A stretch of DNA of 28,714 nucleotides from JBHENN01 sp046262015 (GTDB taxonomy: Bacteria > Actinomycetota > CADDZG01 > WHSQ01): NCBI GenBank assembly GCA_046262015.1, contig JBHENN010000088.1, positions 1 to 28,714 of the forward strand. Reading direction: 5' to 3'. Shown piece after piece: positions 6,732 to 16,866 of this stretch. Under the pieces are notes generated by a model that worked only from the letters and a program-made list of their open reading frames with translations, ran no database searches and was not told the DNA's origin. Within the stretch, counting starts at the first letter, position 1, and each line of letters opens with the position of its first letter. The position numbers and the translations under genes are program-made.

Positions 6732-8012
6732 CTAGGGGAACAACCCCCGCGCGAGGTGGGCCTCGGCCACCCGGCCCACGCCGATCCAGTGCGCGGCCTG
6801 TCGCATGGTGAGATCCTTCTCCCTAGCGAGGTGGTAGACCTCGGCGAACGAGCGCTCCATGATCACCCGGAGCCGGTCGTTGACCTCGTCCTCGGTCCAG
6901 AAGTACGCCTGGATGTCCTGGACCCACTCGAAGTAGGAGACGGTGACGCCTCCCGAGTTCGCCAGGATGTCGGGGACGACGAAGACCCCGCGGTCGGTCA
7001 AGATCTTGTCCGCCTCGAACGTCACCGGGCCGTTGGCCGCCTCGCATACGACCTTGGCCTTCACGGCATCGGCGTTCTTCACGGTGACGACGCCCTCGAC
7101 CGCGGCCGGCACCAACACGTCGCACTCGATCTCGAGCAACTCCGCGTTCGAGATCGAGTCCGCCCCCGGGTAGTGGGCAACGCCCCCGGACTCACGCTTG
7201 TGACGATTGATCGCCTCGGGGTCGAGGCCCTTCTCCCGGTAGAGGCCGCCGTCGACATCGGACACCGCAACGACCCGGCACCCCGCGTCGTGAAGCAGCT
7301 GAGCCGCGAAGCCACCCACCTTGCCGTAGCCCTGGATCGCGACGCTTACTTCATCGATGCCCACGCCCAGAGCCTTGAGCGTGGAGAAGATCGCGTACAT
7401 CACGCCGCGCGACGTCGCCCCGCCACGTCCCTTGGACCCACCTATGGCAACGGGCTTGCCCGTCACCACGCCGGGGGCGGAGTAACCCTGGTTCATCGAA
7501 TAGGTATCCATGATCCAGGACATGATCTCTTCGTTCGTGTTCATGTCGGGCGCGGGGATGTCACGCTCGGGCCCGAGGAAGGGCAGGAGCTCCGAGGCGT
7601 ACCGGCGCGTCATCCGCTCCAGCTCGCCGCGTGACAGCGTCTTGGGATCCACCGAGATGCCGCCCTTGGCGCCGCCGAACGGGATGTTCGCGACCGCGCA
7701 CTTCCACGTCATCCACATCGCAAGAGCCTTGACCTCGTCGAGTCCGACCGAGGGGTGGTAACGGATCCCACCCTTGGCCGGCCCGCGCGTGACGTTGTGA
7801 TGGACGCGGTAGCCCTCGCACACGGTAGTGGTGGCATCGTCCATCCGGAAAGGCACCGAGACGATGAGGCTGCGCTTGGGCGCTCTCAGCATCTGATGTA
7901 TTCCGGGCGCCAGGCCCATCAGCTCTGCGGCCCCGTCGAGCTGTGCCAGAGCCGTCTCCCACGCCGAGTCCCGGCTCGCATCCGGTAGGGGCGCGCTCAC
8001 ATCGGTGGCCAC
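6732..8012 (-). CDS. gdhA: Glutamate dehydrogenase
   Basis: 426 residues, the usual size of the hexameric short-form enzyme, which interconverts glutamate and 2-oxoglutarate plus ammonia. The dimerisation/substrate domain shows GPAKGGIRYHP (K80), MTWKCAV (K104), the catalytic PFGGAKGGI (K116) and PAPDMNT (D156). The nucleotide-binding domain begins at SVAIQGYGKVGG (about 223-234), where many relatives have GFGNVG. The start is a GTG at 8012 with GGGAG about 7 bases upstream. The gene begins 33 bases after tRNA-Thr on the same strand with no obvious promoter between, so the two may be cotranscribed. NAD versus NADP use cannot be read reliably. Confidence 0.95.
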   Translation of the reverse strand: MATDVSAPLPDASRDSAWETALAQLDGAAELMGLAPGIHQMLRAPKRSLIVSVPFRMDDATTTVCEGYRVHHNVTRGPAKGGIRYHPSVGLDEVKALAMWMTWKCAVANIPFGGAKGGISVDPKTLSRGELERMTRRYASELLPFLGPERDIPAPDMNTNEEIMSWIMDTYSMNQGYSAPGVVTGKPVAIGGSKGRGGATSRGVMYAIFSTLKALGVGIDEVSVAIQGYGKVGGFAAQLLHDAGCRVVAVSDVDGGLYREKGLDPEAINRHKRESGGVAHYPGADSISNAELLEIECDVLVPAAVEGVVTVKNADAVKAKVVCEAANGPVTFEADKILTDRGVFVVPDILANSGGVTVSYFEWVQDIQAYFWTEDEVNDRLRVIMERSFAEVYHLAREKDLTMRQAAHWIGVGRVAEAHLARGLFP

Positions 8013-8045
8013 TGGGATCTCCCGTCGACGACTTCGGGTTCGACG

Positions 8046-8118
8046 AGCCGGGTGTCGGGATCGAACCGACGACCTAGGCTTTACAAGAGCCTTGCTCTTC
8101 CGACTGAGCTAACCCGGC
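8046..8118 (-). tRNA. tRNA-Thr (TGT anticodon)
   Basis: A 73-base cloverleaf including a T discriminator; CCA is not encoded. Acceptor stem GCCGGGT pairs with ACCCGGC, the D stem is GCTC/GAGC, the anticodon stem AGGCT/AGCCT encloses CTTGTAA with anticodon TGT, and the T arm is GTCGG-TTCGATC-CCGAC. In many bacteria a tRNA-Thr gene stands between the sigH or rlmB region and rpmG-secE-nusG; here glutamate dehydrogenase follows instead. Confidence 0.97.
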
Positions 8119-8141
8119 GCTCGAAGCATTGCTCGATCGTC

Positions 8142-8147
8142 AGCCTA
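8142..8147 (-). promoter_or_regulatory. Possible -10 hexamer for tRNA-Thr (and gdhA)
   Basis: TAGGCT lies 23 bases upstream of the mature tRNA 5' end, in the 58-base gap after sigH. It fits TANNNT; no good -35 was found. Confidence 0.35.
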
Positions 8148-8176
8148 TCTTCTCGCCGGGCCCGACCCGCCGGTCC

Positions 8177-8818
8177 TCAGCGCGCCTTGGCCGTAGCCAG
8201 GCGCTCGTCCATCCGCTGCTCGAGCTTGCGCTTGATGCGTTGCAGCGCGTTGTCGACCGACTTCACGTGGCGGCCAAGGAAGGCTGCGATCTCCTGGTAC
8301 GACTTCCCGTCCATGTAGAGCTGAAGCACCTCGATCTCGAAGGTGGACAGGAGCTTGCTCATCGACGACCTGAGGGACGCGACCTCCTCGGCCGAGATGA
8401 CGAGCTCGGCAGGGTCCACCGACGAGCGGTCGTCCAGCGTGTGAAGGAGCGGCGACTCGTCGTCGCCCTCGCTCGGAGAGGGCTTGTTCAGAGAGACGTA
8501 GGAGTTGAGGGGAATGTGCTTCTGCCGGGTGGCGCTCTTTATCGCGGTGATGATCTGGCGCGTGATGCACAACTCGGCGAACGCGCGGAACGCGGTGTTG
8601 TGCTCGCCCTGGAAGTCCCGGATCGCCTTGAAGAGACCGATCATCCCTTCCTGGACGAGGTCCTCTTTGTCTGCACCCGCGAGGAAGTAGGTACGCGCCT
8701 TCGATCGAGCGTAGTGCCGGTAGCGGTGGAGGAGGGTCGCGATGGCCTTGTCGTCCCCCAGTCGAGCCCACTCGACCAACTCCTCGTCGAGGGGTGCGAC
8801 CGCGGACTCGTTAGCCAT
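8177..8818 (-). CDS. sigH: RNA polymerase sigma factor, SigH (Spo0H) type
   Basis: 213 residues, close in length and sequence to Bacillus SigH. Region 2 spans about 35-100, with core-binding and -10 recognition parts DLVQEGMIGLFKAIRDF (53-69) and FAELCITRQIITAIK (80-94), followed by ATRQKHIPLNSYVSL (96-110). Region 4 spans about 150-203, with SYQEIAAFLGRHVKSVDNAL as its helix-turn-helix. It is a sigma-70 family factor without region 1.1 or a fused sensor. It is the last gene of the carD-ispD-ispF-cysS-rlmB run. The ATG at 8818 is preceded by AGGAGG 10 bases away, within a short inverted repeat. What it controls here is unknown; a Bacillus-like sporulation role should not be assumed. Confidence 0.93.
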   Translation of the reverse strand: MANESAVAPLDEELVEWARLGDDKAIATLLHRYRHYARSKARTYFLAGADKEDLVQEGMIGLFKAIRDFQGEHNTAFRAFAELCITRQIITAIKSATRQKHIPLNSYVSLNKPSPSEGDDESPLLHTLDDRSSVDPAELVISAEEVASLRSSMSKLLSTFEIEVLQLYMDGKSYQEIAAFLGRHVKSVDNALQRIKRKLEQRMDERLATAKAR

Positions 8819-8821
8819 GCT

Positions 8822-8833
8822 GGAGGTTCCTCC
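8822..8833 (-). promoter_or_regulatory. Inverted repeat covering the sigH ribosome binding site
   Basis: On the coding strand GGAGG and CCTCC are separated by two bases; in RNA this gives a 4-bp stem with a 4-base loop that includes most of the Shine-Dalgarno sequence. It could lower sigH translation, but the stem is short. Confidence 0.35.
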
Positions 8834-8870
8834 TGACGCCGGCGCGCTCGTCCCGGGTCTGGGGACAGAG

Positions 8871-9596
8871 CTAGAGAGTAACGGACGGCCGCCGCCGACG
8901 GGCGACCTCGAACATCGCGATCGCGCCGGCCACCGCGACGTTGAGCGATCCGATCCGTCCTCGATGCGGTATACGGGCGATATCGTCGCAGCGATCTCGT
9001 ATCGATGAAGAGATCCCCCGGCCCTCCGACCCCAGCACGAGGCCCACCGGCGGCTCGGTCAGGCGGGACGCCCAGATGTCGTGCTCTGCCTTCTCGTCCA
9101 GCCCGAGGATCCACAGCCCACGGGCCCGGGCGGCCTCGATCGCATTGCCGAGGCTGCTTACGCGCGCCACCGGGACGAGCTCGGCAGCCCCGGCGGAGAC
9201 CCGGCGCACGGCCGGCGTCACACCCGCGGCGCGGTGCGTGGGGATGACCACCCCGTCGAAGCCCGCGCCCTCGGCGCTGCGGAGCAGCGACCCCAGGTTC
9301 TGGGGATCGGTCACACCGTCGAGGAACAGCAGTGTCGGATCGGAGCCCGCCAGGAGGTCGTCGAGGGACGAGTAGCGGTAGCGACCGACGAGCGCGGCGA
9401 CGCCCTGATGGTTGGCCCCCGCCGCGATCCGATCGACCTCTTGTCGGGGCACGCTGCGCACCGGCACGCCGCGCTCCCCGGCGCGCCGGCGGATCTCGCC
9501 CAGCACCCCCGACGGAGCCAGTCCCTGCGCGATCAGCACCCGCTCGGGGCTCCGGCCGGAGCGCAGCAGCTCGAGGACCGGCCTGCGACCGATCAG
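8871..9596 (-). CDS. rlmB: 23S rRNA (guanosine-2'-O-)-methyltransferase, RlmB/TrmH (SPOUT) family
   Basis: A SpoU-type RNA methyltransferase that methylates ribose of a guanosine in 23S rRNA using S-adenosylmethionine. The knotted SPOUT domain shows its three motifs: DPQNLGSLLRSAEGAGFDG, VGLVLGSEGRGIS and IGSLNVAVAGAIAMFE. The first standard start codon is a GTG at 9539, but homology clearly runs further upstream: the N-terminal substrate-binding domain begins with GRRPVLELLRSGRSPERV, about 18 residues before that GTG. No ATG, GTG or TTG occurs in this frame back to a stop near 9735. I therefore propose CTG 9596 (or ATC 9593, which has AGGG 7 bases upstream) as the start; this is uncertain. 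The frame overlaps the end of cysS. Confidence 0.88.
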   Translation of the reverse strand: MIGRRPVLELLRSGRSPERVLIAQGLAPSGVLGEIRRRAGERGVPVRSVPRQEVDRIAAGANHQGVAALVGRYRYSSLDDLLAGSDPTLLFLDGVTDPQNLGSLLRSAEGAGFDGVVIPTHRAAGVTPAVRRVSAGAAELVPVARVSSLGNAIEAARARGLWILGLDEKAEHDIWASRLTEPPVGLVLGSEGRGISSSIRDRCDDIARIPHRGRIGSLNVAVAGAIAMFEVARRRRPSVTL

Positions 9597-9678
9597 GATG
9601 CCCTGGTCCGGGGTCGAGTCCGGGGGCAGGTCCGGGCGCCGCGAGCGCGCCCGCGGGGGGCGGCGGTCCCCGCGGTCC

Positions 9679-11133
9679 TTACCCGCGCCTGCCCCCGATC
9701 CGCCAGCGCGCTCCGGCCGGCGTGTCCTCGACGATCACACCTATATCCGTCAGCCGGCTCCGGATGTCATCGGCGCGGTCGAACGCGCGCTCGTCGCGCG
9801 CCGAGGCACGCAGCTCCAAGAGGTACTCGATCAATGAGGCGGTGAGCTCGTCGGAGCCGGACGCACCGTCGAAGTGGAACCCGAGGACCCTCGTGAGCTC
9901 GAGGAACGCGCCCGTCAGCTCGACGAGAGCAGAACGATCCTCCGTGGCGCCGCGCTGGGTCTCATCGAGATGCTTGTTGGCCGCTCCCACCAGCTCGTGC
10001 ACGACGGCGAACGCCCCCGAGGAGTTGAAGTCGTCGTCCAGCTCGGCGATGAACCGCTCCACGTAGCCGCTGGGTGGCTCCGACGAGCCGTCTGCCTCGG
10101 CGCGCACGGGATGCTCCGGAGGTGCCGGCATGTCCTCGCCGAGCGCGTGGCGCGCCGCCCCGAGGAAGGTCGCCCATCGCCCGTACGATTGCGCGGCATC
10201 CTCCAGGGCGCCCTCGGAGAAGATGCTCTGGCTGCCGTAGGACGCGGACAGGGCCCAGTAGCGGACCGCCTCGGGCGCGTAACGCTCGATCGCGTCGCGC
10301 GCCAGGACGACGTTGCCGAGTGACTTCGACATCTTCTCGGCTTCCATCAGCACGTGGGCGGAGTGGATCCAGTGCCGCACGAAGGGACCTTCTCCCGTCA
10401 GTCCCTCGGCCTGTGCGATCTCGTTCTCGTGGTGAGGGAACACGAGGTCGACGCCGCCCCCGTGGATGTCGAACCCCATGCCGAGATACCTGGTGGACAT
10501 CACCGAGCATTCGATGTGCCAGCCCGGGCGGCCCGGCCCCCACGGCGACTCCCACGCGGGCTCGCCTTCCTTGGCCGCCTTCCACAACGAGAAGTCGAGG
10601 GGGTGGCGCTTGCTCTCGTGGGGCTCGACCCGCTCACCCGCGCGCATGTCTTCGAGGGAACGGCCGGACAGCTTCCCGTACCCCTCGAACCTTTCGACCG
10701 CGAACCACACGTTGCCCGCAGCCTCGTATGCGAGCCCCTTGTCGACGAGGCCGGCGATCGCATCGATCATGCCGTCGATGTGGACGGTCGCGCGGCACAG
10801 GATGTCGGGAGGAGCGGTCCCGAGCGCGGCCATGTCACGCTCGAAGGCGGCCTCGTACTTCTTGGTGATCGCATCCGTAGGGAGGCTCTCGATCTTGGAT
10901 CGCTCGATGATGCGATCGTCGACGTCGGTGTAGTTCATCACGTAGGTGACCTCGTAGCCGCGATAGCCGAGATAACGCCGCATGAAGTCGAACCACACGA
11001 ACGTCCGGGCGTTCCCTATGTGGATGTAGTTGTAGACCGTCGGTCCGCACACGTACATCGACACGGCACCGTCGCGGCGCGGATCGAGGGTGACGACCCG
11101 TTTGCTCAAGGAGTCGTGGAACCGGATCGGCAT
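9679..11133 (-). CDS. cysS: Cysteinyl-tRNA synthetase
   Basis: 484 residues, class I synthetase that charges tRNA-Cys. Seen: C29 of the zinc site in VCGPTVYNYIHIGN, the HIGH-type motif HIGN (38-41), the central HIECSVMS and GGGVDLVFPHHENE zinc/cysteine site blocks, and the KMSKSLGN loop. The C-terminal helical anticodon-binding part is present (RASARDERAFDRADDIR), which separates it from the shorter mycothiol ligase MshC. It starts 9 bases after ispF and is followed by rlmB without a clear gap. Confidence 0.96.
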   Translation of the reverse strand: MPIRFHDSLSKRVVTLDPRRDGAVSMYVCGPTVYNYIHIGNARTFVWFDFMRRYLGYRGYEVTYVMNYTDVDDRIIERSKIESLPTDAITKKYEAAFERDMAALGTAPPDILCRATVHIDGMIDAIAGLVDKGLAYEAAGNVWFAVERFEGYGKLSGRSLEDMRAGERVEPHESKRHPLDFSLWKAAKEGEPAWESPWGPGRPGWHIECSVMSTRYLGMGFDIHGGGVDLVFPHHENEIAQAEGLTGEGPFVRHWIHSAHVLMEAEKMSKSLGNVVLARDAIERYAPEAVRYWALSASYGSQSIFSEGALEDAAQSYGRWATFLGAARHALGEDMPAPPEHPVRAEADGSSEPPSGYVERFIAELDDDFNSSGAFAVVHELVGAANKHLDETQRGATEDRSALVELTGAFLELTRVLGFHFDGASGSDELTASLIEYLLELRASARDERAFDRADDIRSRLTDIGVIVEDTPAGARWRIGGRRG

Positions 11134-11142
11134 GCGGCAACC

Positions 11143-11613
11143 CTAAAGGTCGTCGACCGCCGCCACCGCGAACACCGCGATGCCTTCACCACGACCGATC
11201 GATCCCAGCCGGTCGGTCGTCGTGGCCTTGATCGAGACCAGATCTTGACCTATCCCGAGAGAGCGCGCGATCGAGGCGATCATCTCGACACGATGCGAGC
11301 TGATGCGGATGTCCTGAGCGACCACCGTAGCGTCGACATCGACGACGGCGCGACGGGCATCGCCGAGCAAGCGCGCCGTCTCTGCGAGGATCTCTGCGCC
11401 GGACGCGTCGCGCCACCGGTCGGTCGCCGGGAAGTGGGTGCCGAGGTCACCCAGCCGGGCCGCGCCGAGCAACGCGTCGGCGATCGCATGGCTGAGCACG
11501 TCGCCGTCGGAGTGGCCGGCCAATCCGAGATCGCCGGGCAGGGTCACCGCGCCGAGGACCAACGGACGTCCCGGTTCGAACGCGTGAACGTCGAAGCCGA
11601 GCCCGACGCGCAT
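11143..11613 (-). CDS. ispF: 2-C-methyl-D-erythritol 2,4-cyclodiphosphate synthase
   Basis: Fifth step of the MEP isoprenoid pathway. From ATG 11613 the protein has 156 residues, the usual length, with the metal ligands D8, H10 and H42 (GFDVH; GHSDGDVLSH) exactly placed, and the C-terminal KATTTDRLGSIGRGEGIAVFAV block. An in-frame ATG at 11637 would add 8 residues, but the 11613 start overlaps the ispD stop as TGATG and has GGGAG about 11 bases upstream, so translational coupling with ispD is likely. Next downstream is cysS. Confidence 0.95.
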   Translation of the reverse strand: MRVGLGFDVHAFEPGRPLVLGAVTLPGDLGLAGHSDGDVLSHAIADALLGAARLGDLGTHFPATDRWRDASGAEILAETARLLGDARRAVVDVDATVVAQDIRISSHRVEMIASIARSLGIGQDLVSIKATTTDRLGSIGRGEGIAVFAVAAVDDL

Positions 11614-12353
11614 CAGCGGCCCGCTCCCATCAACCATCCCACCAGCGCCATGTCCTCCGGGTGTGTGACCTTCACGTTCCTGCGCTCGCCGTCGACGATG
11701 GCCACGCCGGCGCCGAGGTAGCGCTCGATGAGCTGGGCGTCGTCGGTCGCCAAGAACCCTTTCGCCGCGGCGCGCCGATGTGCCTCGCGCAGAGGCTCGA
11801 CCCGGAACGCTTGAGGCGTCTGGGCGAGCAGCAGACGGTCGCGATCCACGGTGGCATCGATGACCGTCACGTCCCCCACGGCGTCGGGGCAGACGGACTT
11901 GACCGTCTCATCGACGGGGACGGCGGGGATCGCCCCGACCACCTGCGACGCGTCGAGCGCCGCGACCACCTTCCGCACCAGGTCCGCCGAGGCCAGCGGC
12001 CGAGCCGCATCGTGCACGACCACGACGTCGGTGGTCACGGCCTCGAGAGCGGCGGCCACCGAGGCCTGTCGGTGGGGACCCCCGGCCACGAACCGCACCC
12101 GGTCGTCGGACGCGGCCAGGCTCGGCGCCCGTTCGAGCAGAGCTTCGGGTACGGCGACGATCACGGGGGTGCAACCCGCGTCCAGGAGCGCCGCGAGCGA
12201 CCACTGGAACAGTGGACGTCCGGCGACCTCCCGGAACTGCTTGGGGAGACCTGCGCCGCCAGCCGCCCGGTCACCCGATCCGGCGGCAGCAAGGATCCCG
12301 GCGCACGAGGCGGGGGATCGGGGAGCTGCCCGCGGGGATGCCGCGTCCGCTAT
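11613..12353 (-). CDS. ispD: 2-C-methyl-D-erythritol 4-phosphate cytidylyltransferase (non-standard start proposed)
   Basis: It joins CTP and methylerythritol phosphate in the MEP pathway. Visible motifs: AGILAAAGSGDR and the CTP-contacting lysine in GLPKQF near the N-terminus, VVVHDAARPL, LAQTPQAFR, TDDAQLIER and NVKVTHPEDM. The first GTG (12164) would delete the whole nucleotide-binding N-terminus. In the correct frame there is no ATG, GTG or TTG between 12164 and well inside carD. The best candidate is ATA at 12353, which overlaps the carD TAG stop as ATAG and has GAGG 7 bases upstream; it gives 246 residues. An ATC just before the nucleotide-binding loop is an alternative. A sequencing error at this codon is also possible. 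Confidence 0.88.
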   Translation of the reverse strand: MADAASPRAAPRSPASCAGILAAAGSGDRAAGGAGLPKQFREVAGRPLFQWSLAALLDAGCTPVIVAVPEALLERAPSLAASDDRVRFVAGGPHRQASVAAALEAVTTDVVVVHDAARPLASADLVRKVVAALDASQVVGAIPAVPVDETVKSVCPDAVGDVTVIDATVDRDRLLLAQTPQAFRVEPLREAHRRAAAKGFLATDDAQLIERYLGAGVAIVDGERRNVKVTHPEDMALVGWLMGAGR

Positions 12354-12832
12354 CCGAGAACCTCGTCCAGGAGGGTCTCGGCTTCGGCTTCGTTGCAGTC
12401 CTTCGAGAAGGTGAGCTCCGACACGAGGATCTGGCGGGCTTTCGTAAGCATCCGCTTCTCGCCCGCGGAGAGGCCCTTCTCCTTGTCGCGTTGGTGGAGG
12501 CTCCGCACGACCTCGGCCACCTGGTAGATGTCGCCCGATCGCAGCTTCTCGACGTTCGCCTTGAACCGGCGCGACCAGTTCGTGGTGTTCGTAGTCGGCT
12601 CCTGCTTCTTGAGGACCTTGAATACCTTGGGGACCTCCTTGGCGGGAGTGACCTCGCGGAGACCCACCTCGCCGGTGGAATCCGTCGGCACCATCAGCGT
12701 CAGCTCGCCGTAGGCGAGCTTGAGGATGAAGTATTCGCGGGTCTCTCCGAAGAGCTCTTTCTGCTCCATGCTCTCGATGACCGCCGCGCCGTGGTGCGGA
12801 TAGACCACCTTGTCGCCCACACGGAAGCTCAC
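12350..12832 (-). CDS. carD: CarD family RNA polymerase-binding transcription regulator
   Basis: 160 residues, the size of mycobacterial CarD. The N-terminal RNA polymerase-interacting (TRCF-RID-like) domain begins FRVGDKVVYPHHGAAVIESM and runs to about residue 60; the C-terminal helical DNA-binding domain holds the WSRRFKAN and HQRDKEKGLSAGEKRML blocks. CarD stabilises open promoter complexes. The GTG at 12832 has a full AGGAGGT Shine-Dalgarno sequence (12847-12841) with 8-base spacing. A 77-base gap with a possible promoter separates it from radA. It heads the carD-ispD-ispF-cysS-rlmB-sigH run, and carD next to ispD-ispF is common in actinobacteria. Confidence 0.95.
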   Translation of the reverse strand: MSFRVGDKVVYPHHGAAVIESMEQKELFGETREYFILKLAYGELTLMVPTDSTGEVGLREVTPAKEVPKVFKVLKKQEPTTNTTNWSRRFKANVEKLRSGDIYQVAEVVRSLHQRDKEKGLSAGEKRMLTKARQILVSELTFSKDCNEAEAETLLDEVLG

Positions 12833-12888
12833 TTCCGGCTACCTCCTAAGTTGTGCAACGCAAGCGCGTGAGGCGCCCGACGAGGAAG

Positions 12889-12906
12889 GAGGCCCGGGGC
12901 GGCCTC
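12889..12906 (-). other. GC-rich hairpin in the radA-carD gap
   Basis: A perfect 6-bp stem (GAGGCC/GGCCTC) with a 6-base loop just after the radA stop. Downstream on the transcript is a pyrimidine-rich stretch but no U run, so it may be a weak radA terminator or part of the carD leader. Confidence 0.35.
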
Positions 12907-12909
12907 TCG

Positions 12910-14268
12910 CTAGCCGAGGATAACATGCGGCTCTTCCCGGCCCCTGTCGACCGGGGGCATCGACGACCCGCCGCGCGCGGCTTCGAAGGCGGCGCGCAGG
13001 TCGGTAACGACCTCTGCGTGCAGCCCGCGCGGCACGCGCGCGTCACCTGCAGGCATGAGGGCGCGGCGGAAGCCGAGCCGGAGCGCCTCGGACAACCGCC
13101 GGTCGATGCCCGGAACCCGCCGCACCTCCCCGCCGAGACCGACCTCGCCTATCGCTACCAGCGCGGGATCGAGCGGTGTGCCCGAGGCTGCAGACCACAG
13201 CGCGAGACACAGCGCGAGGTCGCCTGCCGGCTCCCGCACCACCGAACCACCCGACGCGGCTACGAAGACGTCGCGCCCGTGGAGGCGGATCTCGGCGCGG
13301 TCCGACAGCACGGCGGCGAGAAGGGCGAGCCGCTTGCCGTCCACACCGAGTGCGGTCCGCCGAAGCTGCGCGCTCTCCGACCGCGTCACGAGCGCCTGGA
13401 TCTCGAACAACACGGGGCGGGTCCCCTCGAGAGCGGGGAACACCGCCGACCCGGGCACGCCCACGCGGCGGTCGGCGAGGAAGAGCGCGGACGGGTCGGC
13501 GACCGGCTGTAGCCCGCGCTCGTCCATCACGAACACCCCGGTCTCCTCGCACGAGCCGAACCGGTTCTTGGACGCGCGCAGCAACCGGAGCGCGCCGGAG
13601 CGCTCGCCTTCGAGCGACAGCACGGCATCGACCATGTGCTCGAGCGTCTTCGGCCCGGCGACCGCGCCTTCCTTCGTGACGTGTCCGACGAGGACGAGCG
13701 CGACGCCCGACCCCTTCCCGAACCGCAACAACCGCCCTGCCGACTCCCGCACCTGGGTGACCGACCCGGGGAGCTGGTCGAGCGCGGCCACGGTCAAAGT
13801 CTGGACCGAGTCGACGACGAGGACGTCTGGTTGCTCGGCCTGCGCGGCCGCCACGATCGCGTCGACCTCGGTCCCGGCGGCGACTCGGGTGGATGCGAGA
13901 TCGAGACCGAGCCGCGCGCCGCGCAGCGCGACCTGCTTGAGCGATTCCTCGCCGCTGACCAGCAGGGCAGTCTTACCCGACCGGGTCAGGGCGTCGATCA
14001 TCTGCAGGATCAGGGTCGACTTGCCGATGCCCGGTTCCCCGGCGAGGAGGACCGTCTCGCCCAACACGAGGCCGCCTCCGAGGACGCGATCGAGCTCTGG
14101 CATGGTCGTGGGGATGCGATCGACCTCGCCGTCGCCGGTCGCCGCGAGAGAGGTGACCGCGAGGGCGTCGTGTGCGCCGGCGGCGGTCGCGCTGCTCCAC
14201 GCGCCGCACTCCGGGCAGCGCCCGAACCAGCGATGCGCCTGATAGCCGCACGAGCCACACGAGGTCAT
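12910..14268 (-). CDS. radA: DNA repair protein RadA (Sms)
   Basis: 452 residues; a RecA-like, Lon-related helicase that processes recombination intermediates. Order seen: C4 zinc finger (C4, C7, C18, C21), Walker A GEPGIGKS (77-84), Walker B LVVDSVQT, the RadA-specific KNRFG (234-238), and a C-terminal Lon-protease-like domain with GLGGEVRRVPGIDRRL. The ATG at 14268 has no Shine-Dalgarno site; a -10 hexamer lies 6 bases upstream, so the mRNA is probably leaderless. It follows clpC by 78 bases. disA, often next to radA, is not adjacent here. Confidence 0.96.
   Translation of the reverse strand: MTSCGSCGYQAHRWFGRCPECGAWSSATAAGAHDALAVTSLAATGDGEVDRIPTTMPELDRVLGGGLVLGETVLLAGEPGIGKSTLILQMIDALTRSGKTALLVSGEESLKQVALRGARLGLDLASTRVAAGTEVDAIVAAAQAEQPDVLVVDSVQTLTVAALDQLPGSVTQVRESAGRLLRFGKGSGVALVLVGHVTKEGAVAGPKTLEHMVDAVLSLEGERSGALRLLRASKNRFGSCEETGVFVMDERGLQPVADPSALFLADRRVGVPGSAVFPALEGTRPVLFEIQALVTRSESAQLRRTALGVDGKRLALLAAVLSDRAEIRLHGRDVFVAASGGSVVREPAGDLALCLALWSAASGTPLDPALVAIGEVGLGGEVRRVPGIDRRLSEALRLGFRRALMPAGDARVPRGLHAEVVTDLRAAFEAARGGSSMPPVDRGREEPHVILG
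12917..12922 (-). promoter_or_regulatory. Possible -10 hexamer of the carD operon
   Basis: TATCCT within the last codons of radA; it would give a leader of about 75 bases containing the hairpin and the AGGAGGT site of carD. Confidence 0.4.
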
Positions 14269-14274
14269 GCGTTC

Positions 14275-14280
14275 AGGCTA
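14275..14280 (-). promoter_or_regulatory. Leaderless-type -10 hexamer of radA
   Basis: TAGCCT, 6 bases, ATG (14268); identical hexamer and spacing to otsB. No Shine-Dalgarno sequence. Confidence 0.6.
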
Positions 14281-14346
14281 GGAGAAGGGTGCGACACGAA
14301 CCCGCGGACACCGCCGGCGAAGAGCTTCCCGATGGATCCACGAACC

Positions 14347-16866
<2,520 letters not shown>

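Noticed and set aside
9679..11133. Mycothiol ligase MshC instead of cysS
   Set aside because: Full length with the C-terminal anticodon-binding helical domain indicates CysS.
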